NCBI RefSeq assembly: GCF_008642375.1 | Contig: NZ_CP029194.1 | Coordinates: 3,534,001-3,598,000 of the forward strand | Length of the DNA: 64,000 nt | Origin: Streptomyces venezuelae | Lineage (GTDB): Bacteria; Actinomycetota; Actinomycetes; Streptomycetales; Streptomycetaceae | Direction: 5' to 3' | Shown: piece after piece, positions 1 through 6,813 of the stretch | Numbering within the stretch: position 1 is the first letter of the stretch | Layout: every line of letters starts with the position of its first letter | Position numbers and translations under genes: made by a program | The notes under the pieces: model-generated | Told to the model about the DNA's origin: nothing | Seen by the model: only the letters and a program-made list of their open reading frames with translations | Databases searched by the model: none

Positions 1-1
1 C

Positions 2-127
2 GAGAGCTACTTCGACGGCGTCTGCGCGGGCCGCCTGTGGCGCAACGGCCGCGCCGCGGACGTGGAGCGCGTCGCGAAGGCCGTCGAGAAGGCCGTCGCG
101 AAGGCGGGGGGCCGCCGCCGTGGCTGA
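2..127 (+). CDS. C-terminal end of an unidentified protein (partial)
   Basis: An open frame enters from the left edge and ends at TGA 125-127, giving the last 41 residues. The stop overlaps the GTG start of the next gene by eight bases, which suggests one transcriptional unit. The tail is helical and rich in Ala, Val and Lys and ends in a basic GGRRRG stretch. I do not recognise the family. It belongs to whatever lies upstream in the tail cluster, possibly its regulatory part. Confidence 0.55.
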   Translation, partial: ESYFDGVCAGRLWRNGRAADVERVAKAVEKAVAKAGGRRRG

Positions 128-926
128 CCTCACCGACCGCGCGGACCGCACGGACCCCGCAGACAGTACGTACCGCACCGCCGCCGAGCACGCCGACCGC
201 TCGGACCGCACCGTCGAGCTCGTACTGCGGGACATCACCCTCTGGACCGCCTCCCTCGTACGGCAGTTCCCCGAGCTCTCCGAGGAGCTGGCGCCCGGCC
301 GCCGCTCCCCCGCCGGGACCGCCCCCACCGCCCCGCATCCCGGCCGCGACGAGCTGATCCGCGAGGAGCGGCGCGAGGCGCTGCTCCTCGAACAGCGGCA
401 CGGCCTCTCCGTCCCCGGGCACGGCGCCGCCCCCATCCGGCTCCACATCTCCGACGCCATCCGGGACATCACCGACGGTGTGGTGGAGCTGGAGGAGGCG
501 GTCTGCGCCCGGCTCGCCCTGCCGAGGCCGCGCCGCGCCGGGGTGATCGAGCGGCTGCGGCGGATCGTCGGACTGCTCGACGCCGTCGCCGGCCACCCGG
601 TCCTCGCCCGGCACGTCCGGGACGAGATCCGGCGGATGGCCCGCCGGTGCGCGCGGACGCTGGGCGACGCGGAGACGATCGTCCGCGTCTCGGGGCGCTG
701 CCCCTGGTGCGACTCGGTGTCACTGCGGGCCTTCCCCGACCGGCGGGCGGTGCTCTGCGTGAACCCGGCGTGCGTGTGCACGGACGCGGCCTGCGGCTGC
801 CAGGACGACCCCGCCTACCGGCACCTGTGGCCGGAGGGCGCGTGGGCGGAACTGACGGAGGCCTCGGGGACGCCCACCGAGGAGATCGAAGTGGCGATGG
901 ACGACACGAAGGAGACCTCATGCTGA
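120..926 (+). CDS. Zinc-ribbon protein of the tail cluster, unknown function
   Basis: A 268-residue protein from GTG 120. The N-terminal two thirds are Arg- and Glu-rich helices. The C-terminal third (about residues 200-245) has a dense cysteine cluster, a CPWC pair followed by further Cys residues (CVNPACVC, then CGC), consistent with a zinc ribbon. It overlaps the partial gene before it and, by seven bases, the small HTH gene after it, so the three are probably cotranscribed. The pairing of a zinc-ribbon protein with a small HTH protein is common in actinobacterial mobile elements. A regulatory role is inference. Confidence 0.6.
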   Translation: MADLTDRADRTDPADSTYRTAAEHADRSDRTVELVLRDITLWTASLVRQFPELSEELAPGRRSPAGTAPTAPHPGRDELIREERREALLLEQRHGLSVPGHGAAPIRLHISDAIRDITDGVVELEEAVCARLALPRPRRAGVIERLRRIVGLLDAVAGHPVLARHVRDEIRRMARRCARTLGDAETIVRVSGRCPWCDSVSLRAFPDRRAVLCVNPACVCTDAACGCQDDPAYRHLWPEGAWAELTEASGTPTEEIEVAMDDTKETSC

Positions 927-1150
927 GCTCGCCCGCGATGCCCGCACTGCCGGCGCTGCCGGCCCTGCCCGCGCTGATCCCGGGGCCGCTCGCCGCCGAG
1001 GAGGCCGGGGTCGCCCCCGCGACGATCCGCAAGTGGGTCCAGCTGGGACACCTGCGGGCCGCGGGCAAGGCGGGCCGCGCCCAGCTCTTCCGCCTGGAGG
1101 ACGTCTTCGCGGCGGAGCGGCTGGCCCGCCGCCGTACGCGTACCGCCTGA
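920..1150 (+). CDS. MerR-type (HTH_17) small DNA-binding protein
   Basis: A 76-residue protein starting at ATG 920 inside the end of the previous gene. After a Pro/Ala/Leu-rich leader it has a helix-turn-helix of the excisionase/MerR kind: AAEEAGVAPATIRKWVQLG, then a beta wing (GRAQLFRLEDVFAAE). Such proteins act as excisionases or transcription factors in mobile elements. No integrase is visible near it, so a regulator of the tail cluster is the better guess. A perfect hairpin terminator follows. Confidence 0.65.
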   Translation: MLSSPAMPALPALPALPALIPGPLAAEEAGVAPATIRKWVQLGHLRAAGKAGRAQLFRLEDVFAAERLARRRTRTA

Positions 1151-1162
1151 TCGTCCGTCACC

Positions 1163-1204
1163 GAAGCGCCCCGATTCCGGATCCTTCCGGAATCGGGGCG
1201 CTTC
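1163..1204. terminator. Bidirectional intrinsic terminator
   Basis: A perfect 18-bp inverted repeat (arms 1163-1180 and 1187-1204) with a six-base loop lies between the end of the plus-strand HTH gene and the end of the minus-strand ATP-grasp gene. It would serve both convergent transcripts. Confidence 0.8.
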
Positions 1205-1205
1205 G

Positions 1206-2033
1206 TCATGCCCTCAGGAAGTCGCCGAGCGAGCGGACCAGGGTGTCGGCGAAGCGCTCGCGCACCGGCTCGGCGACGCGGTCGAGGGAGAGGTACGGGT
1301 TGAGGTCCTCCAGCTCGACGAGGAGGAGTCCGCCCTCAGGGGTGCGGCAGGCGTCGACCCGCTGGATGCCGTGGTCGAGGGTGTTCCACTCGATGAAGCG
1401 GCGGGCGAAGGCGAGGTCCTCGGCGGTCGGTTCGTACGGCTCCAGAACCCAGCGGCGCTCGGGGTCGGGGGCGTACAGGGCGTACTGGAAGAGGTCGTCG
1501 ACGAAGTAGAAGGAGACCTCGTACCGGAAGTGGACGCGCGGCTGGACGAGGAGGTCGCCGTACGGGAGGGCGGCGAGCTCCTCGCGGGCCACGAAGCGCA
1601 GTCCTATGGAGTCCGCGCCGGCCCTGGGCTTGACCGCGTACTCCGTGGCGTCGGGCAGCCGGTGGAGGTCCTCGGGGCGGTCGGCGGTGGGGATGACGGG
1701 GTACCCGGCGGCGGTGAGGTCGAGCAGGTACTGCTTGCCGGCCATGTCGCCGCGCCCGTGGAGCGGGTTGTAGACGCGGGTGCCGAGGGTCAGGGCGCGC
1801 TCGCGGAAGGCCTCGTACTCCTTCTCGTACGCGAGGACCGGGCCGCTGTTGCGGACGACGACGGCGTCGAAGCCCTCCATGAGGGCGGCGGCGTCGAGCG
1901 GGTGGCAGAGGGCGAGGTCGAAGTCGGCGCGCAGCCGGGCGGTGAGGTGGATGTCCTCGTCGCCGTAGCGCCGGCCCTTGGCCGGGTAGGCCAGGTCGGT
2001 GACGTAGAGCAGGCGGGGGCGGGTGGCGGGCAC
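1206..2033 (-). CDS. ATP-grasp-like protein
   Basis: A 275-residue protein encoded against the tail genes. It resembles the ATP-grasp superfamily (RimK / glutathione-synthetase type ligases). About residues 105-155 contain an NPLHGRGDMAGKQYLLDL segment and the AVKPRAGADS segment expected of the nucleotide-binding subdomain. The C-terminus has VELEDLNPYLSLD, comparable to the acidic metal-binding E-x-N motif. Substrate and product are unknown. It sits alone between two plus-strand tail transcripts, so it may be a carried accessory gene rather than a particle component. Confidence 0.6.
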   Translation of the reverse strand: MPATRPRLLYVTDLAYPAKGRRYGDEDIHLTARLRADFDLALCHPLDAAALMEGFDAVVVRNSGPVLAYEKEYEAFRERALTLGTRVYNPLHGRGDMAGKQYLLDLTAAGYPVIPTADRPEDLHRLPDATEYAVKPRAGADSIGLRFVAREELAALPYGDLLVQPRVHFRYEVSFYFVDDLFQYALYAPDPERRWVLEPYEPTAEDLAFARRFIEWNTLDHGIQRVDACRTPEGGLLLVELEDLNPYLSLDRVAEPVRERFADTLVRSLGDFLRA

Positions 2034-2127
2034 GGGCGGCTCCCTCGGTCGGGTCGAGACAACCTATCGAGGGGCTTTCCCACGGGCCCAGCACGGCCCC
2101 GGCACATCCACCCCCCGTTCTAGTTGC

Positions 2128-2152
2128 GTGCGCGCACGATCACTGTCACAGT
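2128..2152. promoter_or_regulatory. Paired inverted repeats upstream of tail genes
   Basis: The 269-bp gap between the divergent ATP-grasp gene and the tail terminator gene contains a 10-bp palindrome GTGCGCGCAC (2128-2137) followed closely by ACTGTCACAGT (2142-2152). These are possible operator sites for the promoter that drives the tail genes. No regulator can be assigned. Confidence 0.3.
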
Positions 2153-2302
2153 TGGTGCAGCGGCGGAGCTGCGCCCGCAGGACGGGACGCGGCTCCGCCG
2201 TCCGCCGTCCGGGCGCGCTGCCGCGCCCCGCCCCCCTCCCGCCGGAGCGCCCCGGGCGGCACCCCGTCCCGCCATCCCTCCCCTCCACCGAGGAGAACCG
2301 TC

Positions 2303-2713
2303 ATGACCACTCCCCCGAGTGCTTTCCCGGACGTCGAGAAGCTGGTCGTCGACGTCCTCAAGGCCGACCCCGCCCTCGCCGGCGCCACGATCGCGGTCAA
2401 CGCGCCGGCCGGCTTCGACGGCACGACGAGCGCCGTCCTGGTGAACCGCCGCGGCGGCGCCTGGATCGGCGACCAGCACGTCGACATGCCGCTGATCGAG
2501 TTCGAGGTGTACGGGCCGAGCAAGACCGCCGCCCACGTCCTCGCCAACGCGGCCCGGCGGTGCCTGCTCGCCACGATCGGCAAGCAGATCGGCGCCAACA
2601 ACGTCGTGCACGACGTCGAGGAGCAGGACGGGCCGCGCTGGTTGCCCGACTACCTCTACCGGGGCGCGAACCGCTACCTCTGCGTGATCCGCCTCTCCCT
2701 GAGCGTCTTCTAG
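2303..2713 (+). CDS. Phage tail terminator / tail completion protein
   Basis: A 136-residue protein with a GAGGAG ribosome site before ATG 2303. Small size, alternating alpha/beta pattern and position just before the major tail protein fit the tail terminator proteins of actinobacteriophages, which cap the growing tail tube and stop its polymerisation at the length set by the tape measure. Segments such as DMPLIEFEVYGPSKTAAH and the basic RRCLLATIGKQ helix are of the kind seen in this family. In a phage this protein joins head to tail; in a headless particle it would simply seal the tube. Confidence 0.7.
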   Translation: MTTPPSAFPDVEKLVVDVLKADPALAGATIAVNAPAGFDGTTSAVLVNRRGGAWIGDQHVDMPLIEFEVYGPSKTAAHVLANAARRCLLATIGKQIGANNVVHDVEEQDGPRWLPDYLYRGANRYLCVIRLSLSVF

Positions 2714-2808
2714 TCGCTCTCCCGGTCGAGCGTCTTCCCGCCGCTCGGCCCCCTTGAGCGTCCCCCGAGCCGGTCCGGCTCCCTGACGGACGCTCACCCC
2801 ACAGACCA

Positions 2809-2833
2809 GGCCTCGCCGTCCGGCGGGGCCTTT
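2809..2833 (+). terminator. Hairpin before the major tail protein gene
   Basis: A 10-bp stem (2809-2818 with 2821-2830, one G-T pair) followed by TTT lies between the tail terminator and major tail protein genes. It may attenuate upstream transcription or stabilise the 5' end of the highly expressed tube-protein mRNA. Confidence 0.4.
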
Positions 2834-2895
2834 GCCGTACCCGGAATCCCATGTCCGGGGCGGTCAGCCCTCACCACACAAGGAGAAACACCACC

Positions 2896-3507
2896 ATGGC
2901 TGGAAACAACTCTGCCGAGATCCGCGTCGCAGGTACCGGCAAGCTCTACGTGGCCGACGCCGGCACCGCCGCCCCGGCCACCTTCGGCACCGACGCCGCC
3001 GCCGACTGGACCGGCGCGGGCTGGAAGGACCTGGGCTTCACGACCGGCGACGGCGTCACCTTCTCGAAGAAGGACAAGCTGGAGGCCATCGACTCGTGGC
3101 AGTCGGTCTCCCCGGTCCACTACATCTACTCGGCCCGTGACCTCTCGCTGAAGTTCTCGATGCTCCAGTTCAACGAGCTGACGCTGCCCTTCTTCATGGG
3201 CGGCGGCGAGGTCAAGGCCGAGCCGACCCCGGCGGTGGACACCTACCGCTACGAGATCGCCGAGCGCCCGTTCGCCGACGTGCGCGCCCTCGGCCTGGAG
3301 TTCACCGACGTGAAGGCCGGTGGCACGACCGCGGTCACGTACCGCTTCATCATCCCGCGTGGCCAGGTCACCGCCTCCGACGACATCAAGCTGGCCCGCA
3401 AGGCGGCCTCCCAGCTCGGTATCACCTTCTCCGCCATGTCGAAGGGCGACGGCAAGCCGCTGGCGACCTTCCTCATGAAGGACAGCCAGTACTCCGCGAC
3501 CGCCTGA
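2896..3507 (+). CDS. Major tail (tube) protein
   Basis: A 203-residue protein. ATG 2896 is chosen because AGGAG lies just upstream and the protein then begins MAGNNSAEIRVAGTGKLYVA, a typical start for actinophage major tail proteins. It is mostly beta strand and lacks the extra domains of contractile tube/sheath pairs. Its place between tail terminator and assembly chaperone is the canonical siphovirus order. It should form the hexameric rings of the tail tube. Confidence 0.85.
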   Translation: MAGNNSAEIRVAGTGKLYVADAGTAAPATFGTDAAADWTGAGWKDLGFTTGDGVTFSKKDKLEAIDSWQSVSPVHYIYSARDLSLKFSMLQFNELTLPFFMGGGEVKAEPTPAVDTYRYEIAERPFADVRALGLEFTDVKAGGTTAVTYRFIIPRGQVTASDDIKLARKAASQLGITFSAMSKGDGKPLATFLMKDSQYSATA

Positions 3508-3595
3508 TCCTTCTCCCCCCGGGGCGGGACGGCCGACCGCCGTCCCGCCCCACCCCTCTCCTCTTCTCTTCACCTGACCAAGGAGTACGCATCCC

Positions 3596-3886
3596 ATGGC
3601 CCGTTTCGACGTCAACGCCGCCCGCGCCCAGCGCCAGGAGGCCCACGGCCGCAAGTGGTCCTTCGAGCTGGACGGCGAGACCTACACCCTTCCGACGGAG
3701 CTGAGCCGCGCCACCGCCAAGGGGCTGCGCAAGCTCGACGACAACGACGTGGACGGCCTGCTCGCACTCCTGATGGGTGAGGAGCAGTTCAACCGCTTCG
3801 AGCAGCACGACATCACCATGCAGGACATCGCCGCCATCCTGGAGGCCTACGGCAAGGAGACCGGGCTCGGCCTGGGGGAAGACTGA
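3596..3886 (+). CDS. Tail assembly chaperone, short (G-type) product
   Basis: A 96-residue acidic, helical protein just downstream of the major tail protein, in the position of lambda gpG. It contains GETYTLPTELSRATAKGLRK and ends LGLGED at TGA 3884-3886. A GGGGGAA heptamer at 3874-3880, just before the stop, allows a -1 shift into a long open frame (separate entry). These chaperones bind the tape measure protein during tail assembly and are absent from the finished tail. Confidence 0.8.
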   Translation: MARFDVNAARAQRQEAHGRKWSFELDGETYTLPTELSRATAKGLRKLDDNDVDGLLALLMGEEQFNRFEQHDITMQDIAAILEAYGKETGLGLGED

Positions 3887-4302
3887 GCCTCGTCGAGTTC
3901 ATTGACGAACACGCCGAGGCCCTTGAGGCGGACTTCCTCCGCTACTACGGGGTCGACATCCTCGACTGGCATCGCGAGGAGCTCTCCAGCAGGCGGGTGC
4001 TCGCGCTGATCAAGCACCTGCCGCGGGACTGCGCCCTCCAGCGCGAGCTCAACGGCGAGGCCGCCGAGTGGTCGGTCACCGACCACCTCCTCGCGGCGAC
4101 GGTGGACCATCTGGCCGTGTCGAACTGGATGTTCCAGTGCGTCAACGGATCCGAGGACAGCGACCAGCCGGATCCGCCGAAGCCCGTACCCCGCCCGGGC
4201 ACCAAGGACGAGGACGAGGAGACCGCAGGACAGGACGAGCGGTCCCCCGAGGCGGAGACCCCCGCGATCTCCCCCGAAGGGCTCGCCCGGTTCTTCGGCT
4301 GA
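3596..4302 (+). CDS. Tail assembly chaperone, -1 frameshift (GT-type) product
   Basis: A -1 shift at GGGGGAA (3874-3880) would carry ribosomes from the short chaperone frame into an open frame running to TGA 4300-4302, giving about 235 residues. The added part contains LQRELNGEAAEWSVTDHLLA and AVSNWMFQCVNG, typical of the T part of actinophage tail assembly chaperones, and then an acidic, Pro-rich tail. The T frame has no good start codon of its own at its beginning, which supports frameshifting. The programmed -1 shift in this gene pair is well established for dsDNA siphophages; its use here is inferred from sequence. Confidence 0.75.
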
Positions 4303-4325
4303 AGCCGAAACGTCACGCGCCCGCT

Positions 4326-4367
4326 GCCCCCGGAGTCCGTTCCCGTCAGGGAGCGGACTCCGGGGGC
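4326..4367. terminator. Bidirectional terminator after the chaperone
   Basis: A 19-bp inverted repeat with one G-T pair (arms 4326-4344 and 4349-4367) separates the chaperone frame from the convergent minus-strand gene and reaches into the end of that gene. It splits the tail cluster into an early structural block and a tape measure / fibre block. Confidence 0.75.
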
Positions 4368-5146
4368 GCTTCCTGTGCTCGTTCGGAGGTCATTTCCTCC
4401 TCCAGTGCGCGGGCCCGTTCGGAGAGTCGACGCTTGCCCCCACGCGTCTCCGCTCCGGTGGACTCGGCGGCCCGGCGCTCGCCGCCGGTCGTCGCCTGTA
4501 CGGGCACGCCTGCCAGCGGCGGGACGATCGGGCGTCCGCCCTTGCCACGGACGACCTTCCGAACAGGCTGGGCGTTCCTGCGGGAACGGCTCTCCTGGGC
4601 GGTGACGAGGACGTCCGGCTCGGACTCCGGCCCCGACTCCTTCTGGTGCTCGGGCTCGGGTTCGGGATCCGGGACGAGCGAGGGAGTGGCGGGCTCGGGC
4701 TTCGACTCGGCTCGCTGTTCGAACAGTTCGCGCTCCCGGCGGACCCGGCCCTCGGCCTCGACGACGGCGGCCGGCGGTTCCAGGAGACGGGCGAAGGGCA
4801 GCGCGATGACCCGGGCGCCCTCCTGGCTCACGTCCGTACGGCGCTGGGGGCGGCGGATTCCCCGCGCGTCACCCTGCCCCTGGGCGTAGGCGTCCGCCAC
4901 ACGCCTCTCGTACTCCCGGCGTATGCGCGGGAGTTCGTCCGACACGGCCTCGGCCCAGCCGGAGGTGAAGGCGGTCGTCTCGCGACGGTCCATCTCGCTC
5001 CGGGGAATCACGACGAGATCCTCGGGGGCGTACCCATGGACGTGCACGAGCTCGGAAAGATGTGCGAAGAGGTGGGGCAGATCGGGGTGGTTCGCAAGCC
5101 AGTCGACGACTTGCTCCCGCCGGCTCGCACCCGGCTCCGTGTCCAT
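4346..5146 (-). CDS. Acidic Pro/Glu-rich protein sharing a motif with the divergent small gene
   Basis: A 266-residue protein on the minus strand inside the tail cluster. The N-terminal 95 residues are well ordered (VVDWLANHPDLPHLFAHLS). The rest is disordered and contains repeats of Pro-Glu (PDPEPEPEH). Residues about 53-65 read DRRETTAFTSGWA. A closely related segment, SRRETVAYAAGWN, occurs in the small protein encoded divergently at 5452. No known domain is recognised. Its place beside a LexA-like box suggests a control function for the particle genes, but this is inference. Confidence 0.6.
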   Translation of the reverse strand: MDTEPGASRREQVVDWLANHPDLPHLFAHLSELVHVHGYAPEDLVVIPRSEMDRRETTAFTSGWAEAVSDELPRIRREYERRVADAYAQGQGDARGIRRPQRRTDVSQEGARVIALPFARLLEPPAAVVEAEGRVRRERELFEQRAESKPEPATPSLVPDPEPEPEHQKESGPESEPDVLVTAQESRSRRNAQPVRKVVRGKGGRPIVPPLAGVPVQATTGGERRAAESTGAETRGGKRRLSERARALEEEMTSERAQEAPPESAP

Positions 5147-5451
5147 GCGTCAGTACTGCCTTCCAGCCCCCTGGGGTCCCCGCGCGCCCCTCGCGCCCCT
5201 CGCCCCCCGAAGTGGTCAGGCCCGAGGAACGCATCCTCCAGGTTACCCGGTCGAACAGAAGCTCTGATTCGACCACCGGCCTGTTCGGGGGGCCGGCCGG
5301 ACGACACGCCGTCGAGCTTTCCCGCTCGACAAACATCGAACAGATGTTCCACACTCTGTTCGCACAGAAGTTCGAACACGTGGTGCCCCCGCTCCTCGAC
5401 TCCGCGGCGCCGCCACACACGCACGGGCAAGCAACCGGAAGGCAGGCGTCC
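5147..5451. promoter_or_regulatory. Divergent regulatory region of the tail cluster
   Basis: A 305-bp gap between two divergently transcribed genes. It is rich in TCGAACA / TGTTC elements: an inverted repeat GGTCGAA (5249-5255) with TTCGACC (5268-5274), a LexA-like box at 5336-5351, and another TTCGAACAC half-site near 5370-5378. No open frame with convincing coding character lies within. This is the most likely regulatory switch of the cluster. Confidence 0.55.
5336..5351. promoter_or_regulatory. Candidate LexA (SOS) box
   Basis: TCGAACAGATGTTCCA matches the Gram-positive / actinobacterial LexA operator form CGAAC-N4-GTTCG at nine of ten fixed positions. It lies about 100 bp upstream of the plus-strand small gene and about 190 bp from the start of the divergent minus-strand gene. 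SOS control is common for tailocins and prophages. The match is by eye. Confidence 0.5.
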
Positions 5452-5664
5452 ATGACTCAGCAGGCCGAGGCATCGCGACCGCACATCCCGCTCCAGGACC
5501 GCCTCCGCCAGCTCCTCGACGGACCCACGGCTCTCGACAGGAGAGCGTTGCTCGGCACGCTGTACGCCGAGGTCTCCCGCCGCGAGACCGTCGCGTACGC
5601 GGCGGGCTGGAACGACGCCCTCGCGACGACGCGCCGCAACTCCCGCCGGGACGAGGACGCCTAG
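5452..5664 (+). CDS. Small protein with RRET-x-AY-x2-GW motif
   Basis: A 70-residue protein from ATG 5452. It has two predicted helices, RLRQLLDGPTALDRRALLGT and then SRRETVAYAAGWNDAL, and a basic C-terminus (RRNSRRDEDA). The second helix matches a segment of the divergent 266-residue protein, so the two genes may descend from one. A terminator-like hairpin follows at 5699. Function unknown; a role in controlling the cluster is inferred from the LexA-like box upstream. Confidence 0.5.
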   Translation: MTQQAEASRPHIPLQDRLRQLLDGPTALDRRALLGTLYAEVSRRETVAYAAGWNDALATTRRNSRRDEDA

Positions 5665-5698
5665 CCGCCGCCCGCTGCCCGCTGCCCCAGACGAACGA

Positions 5699-5731
5699 GC
5701 CCCTGCCGACTTCCTTTCGGCGGGGGCTTTT
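5699..5731 (+). terminator. Intrinsic terminator
   Basis: An 11-bp stem with one G-T pair (5699-5709 with 5717-5727) followed by TTTT, between the small motif protein and the coiled-coil membrane protein gene. Confidence 0.6.
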
Positions 5732-5769
5732 CGGCGCTTGGCCTTCAGAGGCCGGAAGCGGAGCAACCC

Positions 5770-6783
5770 ATGACAGACCCGATGATCAAAGAGATTCTCG
5801 ACAAGGTCGTCGCACTGAAGGGCGACCTCGAGAACGCCACGGTCAACGTCAAGAACGTCGACATGCAGAAGATGACCGAGGAGGAGAGGAAGGAGGCCGA
5901 CAAGAAGAAGAGGGAGGAAGAGGAGAAGCTGCGGAAGGAGGGGAAGCCCGTCCCCGAAGACCCCATCGTGGCGATCTCCAAGTTCAAGGCCTCCCTCATC
6001 GAGGCGGAACCGAGGGTCCTCACCGAGCGCCACCTGCCGTCGAACTTCATCACGAAGTTCGACGAGATGCACCAGGAGCTCAAGAAGGAGCTGTCGTCCG
6101 AGCTGATCGAGGCGGCCGGTCTCGACGGGCTCGGCGCCGCGGTCGAGAAGTTCCACGAGAACAACGAGGAGAAGTGGAGTTACCTCGGGCTCGCCATCGC
6201 GGGCATCCTCGCCCCGCTGGCCATCGGCGGCCTGGTCATCGTCTTCTCGAAGTGGATGCTCGAACTCTTCCGGATGGTCCAGTCCTGGGTGCTGCCTGGC
6301 CGCAGGGTCGTCACCCTCAATGAGCGCCAGGACGGCTTCCAGCGCCTGACCAGACAGCAGATCAGGACTCGGGAGGACGCCGCCCTCGGGGTCACCCAGG
6401 TCGAACCCCGGAACCCGGCGGAACTGGAACCCCTGAAGGAAGCGCTCGGCCAGCTCAACCGGCGCATCATCAACTTCAACAAAGCCATCGGCAAGATGAA
6501 GAGCAAGGCTCAGCTCGAAAAGCTGGCCAAGGGCGTCCAGGCGGTCACCAAGGCGACCGACGACGCGAAGCCGACGGACATCGAGACGCTCGCCACGGCC
6601 ATCGGCAAGCTCGGCGCGGCCCAGGACACGTTCGACCCGAAGAAGCTGCCCAAGGCCCGTGGCCTCGCGAGCGCCGCGACGGAGGCCGAGCGGCTCGCCA
6701 AGGCAGGGGACGCCGTGAAGCAGGCGTTCGACGAACTCAAGGCCGCGGCCTCGCAGGCCGAAGCGGTCATCGCCCGCAGCTGA
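5770..6783 (+). CDS. Coiled-coil membrane protein in tape-measure position
   Basis: A 337-residue protein beginning MTDPMIKEILDKVV. Residues about 30-60 are a highly charged coiled coil (MTEEERKEADKKKREEEEK). A hydrophobic span lies near residues 138-162 (GLAIAGILAPLAIGGLVIVF). Long helices follow to the end. It is the first of three consecutive helix-rich genes where a tape measure gene is expected and may be an N-terminal tape measure partner, a pore-forming or inner tail-tube protein. It does not share the C-terminal motif of the next two proteins. Confidence 0.55.
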   Translation: MTDPMIKEILDKVVALKGDLENATVNVKNVDMQKMTEEERKEADKKKREEEEKLRKEGKPVPEDPIVAISKFKASLIEAEPRVLTERHLPSNFITKFDEMHQELKKELSSELIEAAGLDGLGAAVEKFHENNEEKWSYLGLAIAGILAPLAIGGLVIVFSKWMLELFRMVQSWVLPGRRVVTLNERQDGFQRLTRQQIRTREDAALGVTQVEPRNPAELEPLKEALGQLNRRIINFNKAIGKMKSKAQLEKLAKGVQAVTKATDDAKPTDIETLATAIGKLGAAQDTFDPKKLPKARGLASAATEAERLAKAGDAVKQAFDELKAAASQAEAVIARS

Positions 6784-6813
6784 CCCCACCACACCTCGAA
6801 AGGAGGTTCTTCC

